In this document: positions 17,311 through 21,808 of the stretch, in pieces
Position numbering within the stretch: position 1 is the stretch's first letter
Layout of the letters: every line of letters begins with the position of its first letter
From: Chara braunii
Taxonomy: Eukaryota; Streptophyta; Charophyceae; Charales; Characeae
Assembly: GCA_003427395.1 (NCBI GenBank)
Contig: BFEA01000004.1
Coordinates: 3,670,843-3,692,650, forward strand
DNA length: 21,808 bases
Direction of reading: 5' to 3'
Program-made: the position numbers and the translations under genes
Notes under the pieces: generated by a model
Told to the model about the DNA's origin: nothing
The model's database searches: none
Seen by the model: only the letters and a program-made list of their open reading frames with translations

Positions 17311-18215
17311 TCATTGTCATCCTTCACCATGCTTAGAGAATCAGGATTTGCCTTGGAAATAAAGGGCCTAGGATCCAAGTCACAATGGTTTTGTTGTTCT
17401 TTGCATTCCTGAGGAGATGGATTCCGGTAAGTAGAGGTCTAGGTTACCATAGAGGTTACCAACACTATTGCAGAATCCTGTAACTCATCTTGTGTGAGGG
17501 GGGGAGAGAAGGGGGGGGGGGGGGGCTGAAACATAGTTCTTAACGCCTGCAACATCCTCTGACTTACCACTGGCCAACTCACTCCAGGTGGCAATCCCTG
17601 CTGCAGAATCCTCTTAAAAATACGACTTTAATTTAGAATATTTTTGCAAGTTGAACATATGACATATCCCATTAATTCTCCGGTGGTTGTTTCGTATTTT
17701 GACTTCAACTGCTGGAGTAGCCAATCAGCTAGTTGGATGATTTTTTGTTCCATGGGAATTTGATCCTCTCCCTCCGTAGGGCAGGGTGCAACGTGCATCG
17801 AAGTATCTACTGGAACTTGTTCGTCCACATCCATTGAGGTCGGACCAAATGCCTTTTTAAAGTGGTTCAAAGAATCCTGATAATCCGCAAGTGTTCCTTG
17901 TAAGGGACTCCCCAATCCCTGTTCGACCCCCTCCTTTGCCTTCATTTTCCTTTTCACCCGATATTTCTGATGTTTTGATGCCCTCCCTTTAATTATTATA
18001 GGTTTTTATGTTTTTGTTTTTTGTCTCCTTATCTTATTCTTTTCCAGAAAGGGTTGCTCGAATTCCTTGTCCTGGTTTTGTTCTCCATCCATTCCTTTAC
18101 TCTCTTCCATGTTATGATCATTCCTTGGGTGTGATCCCTCAGCTTCCGTCCTGATGATTGTGTCTACATTCTCCCCCGCAGTCCGAAGGGAAGGAGGAAT
18201 ATCAACACCTTGCAT
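17311..18215 (-). pseudogene. LINE ORF1 N-terminal part
   Basis: One minus frame reads from ATG at 18215 (MQGVDIPPSLRTAGENVDTI) through a single TAA at 18008-18006 and a basic stretch (KHQKYRVKRKMKAK) to LADYQDSLNHFKKAFGPTSM and KIIQLADWLLQQLKSKYETT. It meets a TAA at 17630-17628 and continues RILQQGLPPGVSWPVVSQRM up to a poly-Pro tract encoded by the G15 run at 17511-17525, after which the frame is lost. Low stop density over about 230 codons supports real coding history. I recognise no named domain. Position before the endonuclease identifies it as ORF1. Confidence 0.5.
17498..17525. repeat. G-rich homopolymer tract (G7, then G15)
   Basis: G7 at about 17498-17504 and G15 at 17511-17525. 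On the LINE strand it encodes Pro codons. Its length makes slippage likely, and the ORF1 frame breaks here. Confidence 0.9.
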
Positions 18216-18225
18216 ATAATTCCTT

Positions 18226-18450
18226 CAATCAGGGCCACGTTCGTAAATCGAAGTTTGCTCCGATCTCAAAAGTGAATTGTCAACCAATTGATTACTAATT
18301 AATTGAGCCCTAGTCGATAAGTCTAGTTTCCTTCGAGCTTAAGGTGTTAGTTGCTAAATTTGCAGAGTCGATTCAACTTCGATCTCAAATAGTGATTACT
18401 CGAGTAATCGGTTTTATTGTGTTGTTCTTAGCAATTGAGCCTCAGTCCAT
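18226..18450. other. non-coding insert-like stretch with internal repeat and 16-nt palindrome
   Basis: CGATCTCAAA-AGTGA words recur about 120 bp apart (near 18261 and 18380), as do AATTGAGCC-AGTC words (near 18300 and 18432). GATTACTCGAGTAATC at 18394-18409 is a perfect palindrome. The stretch separates two coding-like parts of the LINE and may be a separate insertion. Confidence 0.4.
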
Positions 18451-18459
18451 GATGTTGTG

Positions 18460-19189
18460 GGATCGGGGTCATAGGTGTCGAATGAAATATCTCCTTTCGG
18501 GTTGGAATCCCTCCCTGCGGCGGTTACACAAGGTGGGAGGTGTGATCTTTGAGAGGGTAGGGGCGGTATTGAGGGTTTGTCTTTTTCTGGGCCACGATGA
18601 TTTTCGGGTCGGATCAGCTATGGTGGTTGGGGAGAGAGGGCAAGGGGTGCTGATGTCAGCAGGGCGAGAGTTGAGAGGGTTGTTCCGCTTGGAGGGGGTG
18701 GGGCAAGAAGGAAGGGGAATCTTCGACTCTGCGGTGGCATACTTTAGGGGTTACTGTATGCGACTGAGGGAGCAGGAGTGGGGAGTTGTTCTGAACTGGG
18801 GCTCGGAGGTGGCGGGGCGCCTTCCCGTGGAGGCAATGAACAGACAGGGGGTTGTCTTTTGGGGGAGAGGAGTAATCCCTTTGGTTCTTGTGACCCCTTC
18901 ACATGTAACTGAGACCTCAATAGGCGATGGAGTTTCCATGGGAAGAGAGGGTGGTTTTTCCCTCTCTTCCCCTCTTCCTGTGGAAATAGTGGGCGCTGAA
19001 ATGTTTATGTGATTTTCCGGAATCTTTTGATTTCTTGTTTTCCCTAATTGAAAAATTCTTCCAAGGTTTTGGTGCTGGAGGCAAGGGGTTGTGGTGGCTG
19101 TGACGGCGGGAGATGACACGCTCTGCGGCGTAGGGGCTAGCCTGTAGGGTTGAAATACGGTACAGTACCGGTGGAGATGCCGACTTCAT
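18460..19189 (-). pseudogene. LINE 5' open region, Pro/Ser/Thr-rich
   Basis: Two overlapping minus frames are open here, from ATG 19189 and ATG 19119. The second (SSPAVTATTTPCLQHQN, then GRGEEREKPPSLPMETPSP) continues past one stop near 18751 in a Pro/Ser/Thr-rich style to about 18490. It could be the start of ORF1 or an untranslated leader. The choice of frame is uncertain. The 222-residue + strand frame on the opposite strand (18344-19012) looks like its antisense shadow. Confidence 0.3.
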
Positions 19190-19355
19190 TGTGGTAAGAC
19201 TTGTCGGATTAGGGCTGAGAGGGATTTTTTGGGGGATATCTGCAACCAGTGCATGAAGGAGATGAATGATGGGATCTATAGCTATAGTGCTGATTGGTGG
19301 CTTGACTGGTATTTGCCTTAGTCCTGAGTCCCGGTGGTTGGTGAATAGACGAGGC

Positions 19356-19640
19356 CAGAATGACGCTGGTCGGTGCTAGGGCTTGGTCGCGCTGCCCTGT
19401 AACATGAGTTGTACGAGGGCACGAGACCTGGTAGAGAGATCTGGGGAGTTGTCTAGGGTGGAAGGCACTCTAGTGTCTTTTGGTGAGCTGGTGCCTGGTC
19501 GATGTTGGCTGGAGCCGGGGCGGGTCGCTTTGCCATGTGGCCTAGCAGGTGGGGGTTTCTGGGGTGGGTTGTGCCACTCGGTAACCTAGCAGTTAGGGGC
19601 ATGAGGCCTGGTAGAGATTGGGTATTGGGATATAGGGGTG
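19356..19640 (-). repeat. LINE leader repeats related to the 10.4-11.1 kb blocks
   Basis: The minus strand carries CTCTACCAGG-CTC twice, 180 bp apart (19437-19428 and 19617-19608). Each is followed by a TGTTACAGGGC/GGTTACCGAG-like and CACAACC/GCGACC-like word, and a third partial version lies near 19522. The inner copy, CCCTAGCACCGACCAGCGTC (19376-19357), followed by ATTCTGG, matches the duplicated blocks at 10450-10484 and 10900-10931 in the opposite orientation. It resembles 5' monomer repeats of LINE promoters by position only. Confidence 0.55.
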
Positions 19641-19906
19641 AGGCAGGTAGGGTTGGGCTGCTGAAAGACCCATAAGGCAGGTGGTTTTTTCATTCTGAAT
19701 GCTCCTTTGATCCGAGCTTTGGGGGATAGAGAATTTTAGTGTTCTTGTGTAGATTACACAGTTGTCTTTCTTAGCCGAAGGCGGGTAATGGTCCCGGTAT
19801 CTCAAGGATTTCTCCATAAATTTCTCAATTTCTCAACAAGATTTTGAATGGGACGCTGGGCCCGGTTCCCAGCACGTGCTGCTCCACACAAATAGATTGG
19901 GTAAAG

Positions 19907-20083
19907 CACTAGTACCTTTGTCGGTTCGGAAAATAGTGGGCCTCTGACCTTTCAGGAGGCCGAAACGAAACGACGGCCGGAGGCCGCCGATCAAATTTAT
20001 CAACGGCAGCCGTTGTTGGGCCCTGCCTCCTAAAAGTTCGGGAGCTGGCAAAAAGTTGTAGAAACCGGACGCCAAAGGTACTA

Positions 20084-20086
<3 letters not shown>
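19907..20086. mobile_element. CACTA-like MITE, 180 bp
   Basis: The left end CACTAGTACCTTTG is repeated perfectly in inverted form at the right end (CAAAGGTACTAGTG, 20073-20086), and partial complementarity continues inward. CACTA termini define the CACTA/EnSpm superfamily. A 3-bp target duplication is not evident (AAG left, GTT right). A TAA on both sides (19902-19904 and 20089-20091) would require different ends. The interior has CAACGGC-A-GCCGTTG (20001-20015) and GGCCTC/GAGGCC pairs. No coding. Confidence 0.6.

Positions 20087-20089
<3 letters not shown>

Positions 20090-20117
<28 letters not shown>
20090..20117. repeat. A28 run
   Basis: Homopolymer beginning three bases after the CACTA-like MITE. 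Confidence 0.97.
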
Positions 20118-20119
<2 letters not shown>

Positions 20120-20780
20120 AGAGAAGTTTCAGAATAGTGCAGTCATTGCAGCTATACGCTGCGTGTACGAATCCATCTCTTGTGTGGGCTCATGCCTGTG
20201 CTCAGACTTCACATCGCGCTGCCATAGCAGCCTTCCAAATTCCCCGCCACATATGAAGATGCTGTTTACTACGATGCAGATATAGGGAGCGCACTATTTC
20301 AAACCGACCGAGTTTGTCCTTATGACCTTCCTAAAGCTTATCACTTCGGTGGGATGTGGTTTTGTGTTGATTGGTTGTTTTGATTCTCCCTGGATTAATC
20401 TGTCTTATTCAAACCTCACAGTGCTGCCTTGTTTGACAGCTCACACCGCATGGAACCGCCACTACAACTATCGTTGGTGCAAGGTGGCGAACAAGTGGTG
20501 GTGGCATCGGCTGTTGCTGGGGTATCAGGGTGCCTTGCACTTTCCGAAGAACAGTCGCACTGCCAGAGTGCTGCCAGAGAGCTTCCACGTCCCAATTCCC
20601 TACTCCTTCCCCATCTGATGACGAGTCCTAGAAGTAATCTAACCATAATGATGGCCAGAGAGGGTCCTGCCTCTTTTTGAACTTACGAAAACTGTGATCA
20701 TTAGTATACTACCAGACAGAAGAGAAAACGACAGTTGTCCTTATCGGGGCATAGGGTAACTGACTATAACAAGAGGTATG
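20118..20780. other. mostly gene-free stretch with one weak ORF
   Basis: A + strand frame at 20429-20680 has unremarkable composition (GGEQVVVASAVAGVSGCLAL). It follows a plausible intron 3' end (TTATTCAAACCTCACAG, ending about 20421). There is no matching upstream exon that I can support, and two other frames overlap. I do not call a gene. Confidence 0.3.
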
Positions 20781-21540
20781 GCTAAGAAAAAGGACCTCAG
20801 AAGGTTACGGACTAGTCTGGAGTGACACACAGGTTGGTCTAGAGTCGGCTTAGGTAATGACACTGCATAGGGTAGCTCCATGGAAACATTGGGATCCAGA
20901 CTAGACTGTAGTGTAATCCGACCATTATGTAACCCTGATAGGTACTCAGGTTGCTCTAGAGTTGGCTTAGATTAGACACTGCCTAGGGTAGCTCCGTGGG
21001 AACATTCCGTTCCGGACTGGCCCGGGCCTGGACTGGCACACAGGCTGGTCTAGAGTTGGCTTAGGTAAGACACTGCCCAGATAGCTCCGTCAAAACATTC
21101 CGTTCTGGACTAGCCTAGAGTGGTACCCATATCGACCAGAACATACCCCCAAGAGACACCCGGAATGGTCTAGAGTTGGCTTAGGTAAACACACTACCTA
21201 AGGATGGCTCCGAGGAAACATACGGTTCCAGACTGACCTGGGGCTCACAACCCATGACTAATAAACAACTGAGGGTGCAAGGGGGGGTGGGCCACTGGTT
21301 TCTCCTGGCTGGAATCGGCCCTGTGGCGAACTCAATATGAATCAGATAACTAACCACAACGATAACACAACCCCAAATACGGCAATAGTAGGCTATGCTA
21401 GGAACATGTCGCCCAGATAGGGTCAGGGGCTGTCTCGGGTAAGACTTTGGTCAGGGTAGGACCGCTACACACTGCCTAGGGGTGGCCCTATTGGAATGCT
21501 CGCTGTCTGACCAACCCGGGCCGGTGCTCATAGGAAAAAG
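20780..21540. repeat. diverged tandem minisatellite, period about 94-120 bp
   Basis: TGGTCTAGAGTTGGCTTAGG-type anchors occur at 20835, 20952, 21046 and 21166. Each is followed by ACACTGCCTAGGGTAGCTCC, then GAAACATTCCGTTCCGGACT-like words, then a GGCACACAGG-like word. A fifth, more decayed unit lies around 21430-21530 (CACTGCCTAGGGGTGGC). No coding. Confidence 0.8.
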
Positions 21541-21643
21541 TGTATAGGACGATCATGCTTGGCGACTGAAGTAGGTTGGGAAGCAGGGGTTACGATAAGG
21601 AAGAAGAACAGAGAGGTAGGTTGGGGTGGATCATGAGCATCCC

Positions 21644-21680
21644 AAAAAAAAAAAAAAAAGAAAGAAAAAAAGAAGAAAAA
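21644..21680. repeat. A-rich low-complexity tract
   Basis: A16 followed by GAAAG and GAAGA interruptions. Confidence 0.9.
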
Positions 21681-21808
21681 ACTACGGCGCTGTCAGGGTT
21701 ACAGTTTGTAATTGCATTTGAAACTGCGTTTCAGCAGTTTGAAACTCGGGCTGGCTTTTTCTAGCAGTTCAGTCAAGCACATGGCTTTTTCTTTCTTTCT
21801 TTTCTTTT
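21681..21808. other. window end with (CTTT)n
   Basis: Short stem AAACTG/CAGTTT near 21721-21742, a repeated GGCTTTTTCT word, then a CTTT-rich tract from about 21783 cut by the window edge. No gene is seen. Confidence 0.6.

Larger units (their letters stand above)
14119..19640 (-). mobile_element. LINE (non-LTR retrotransposon) remnant
   Basis: The minus strand reads, in order: a leader with internal repeats (19640-19200), a Pro/Ser/Thr-rich open region (19189-18460), ORF1 pieces (18215-16216), an apurinic-type endonuclease (16046-15185), the linker (14870-14410) and the start of the reverse transcriptase (14406-14119). This is the architecture of L1-like elements. It ends abruptly after N-Y-R of the reverse transcriptase, so the catalytic YxDD part and the 3' tail are missing. 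Two later events interrupt it: a foldback MITE at 17085-17306 and an inverted self-duplication at 14872-15153. Stops and frameshifts show it is inactive. Confidence 0.8.

Noticed and set aside
18344-19012. 222-residue + strand ORF as a gene
   Set aside because: No domain. It lies opposite a minus-strand Pro/Ser/Thr-rich frame that is in order with the LINE, and its openness is explained by G-rich composition.
20322-20680. Spliced gene with an intron ending about 20421
   Set aside because: The acceptor looks plausible, but no donor-exon pair with coding support could be found.

Overview
The window looks like gene-poor, repeat-dominated nuclear DNA from a eukaryote with a large genome, most likely a plant or streptophyte alga. 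The reasons are decayed Ty3/gypsy-type gag-protease and LINE coding sequence, several short inverted-repeat DNA transposons, long microsatellites ((GA)n, (TA)n, (GAA)n, (TTG)n, A-runs), and the absence of any long intact ORF or operon. I cannot fix the species. I see no rRNA or intact tRNA, and no host gene I would name with confidence.

Left part (1-4400): a (GA)n tract, then about 1.7 kb without genes. From about 1794 to 4020 lies a + strand gag-protease remnant: capsid, CCHC zinc knuckle, linker and retropepsin. It can be followed through at least four frame changes and several stop codons. No reverse transcriptase, RNase H or integrase follows. Just downstream are a minus-strand fragment resembling tRNA-Arg and a cluster of short perfect hairpins.

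Centre-left (4400-8300): AT-rich noncoding DNA with two structured arrays. The first (about 5250-5880) is a diverged tandem repeat with a 121-130 bp period. The second (6162-6884) is the most striking object here: eight hairpins, each with a conserved core of exactly 19 nt, flanked by 8-nt arms that differ from copy to copy but stay largely complementary within each copy.

Centre (8300-13130): a 771 bp inverted-repeat transposon with CAGGGTT ends sits inside a (TA)n microsatellite, and a second copy of its right end lies beside it. Then come a purine-rich minisatellite, duplicated blocks of about 270 bp, and an Asn-rich, three-unit repeat ORF on the minus strand that is broken by a stop and a frameshift.

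Right part (13770-21808): a minus-strand LINE remnant (about 19.6 kb down to 14.1 kb) with leader repeats, ORF1 pieces, an apurinic-type endonuclease and the start of the reverse transcriptase. It is interrupted by a 222 bp foldback MITE and by a 282 bp inverted self-duplication. The LINE leader shares a block with the duplicated sequence at 10.4-11.1 kb. Beyond it are a CACTA-like MITE with a poly-A run, a diverged minisatellite with a period near 110 bp, and A-rich and (CTTT)n ends. Nothing here forms a pathway; the history is one of successive and nested insertions and local rearrangement.
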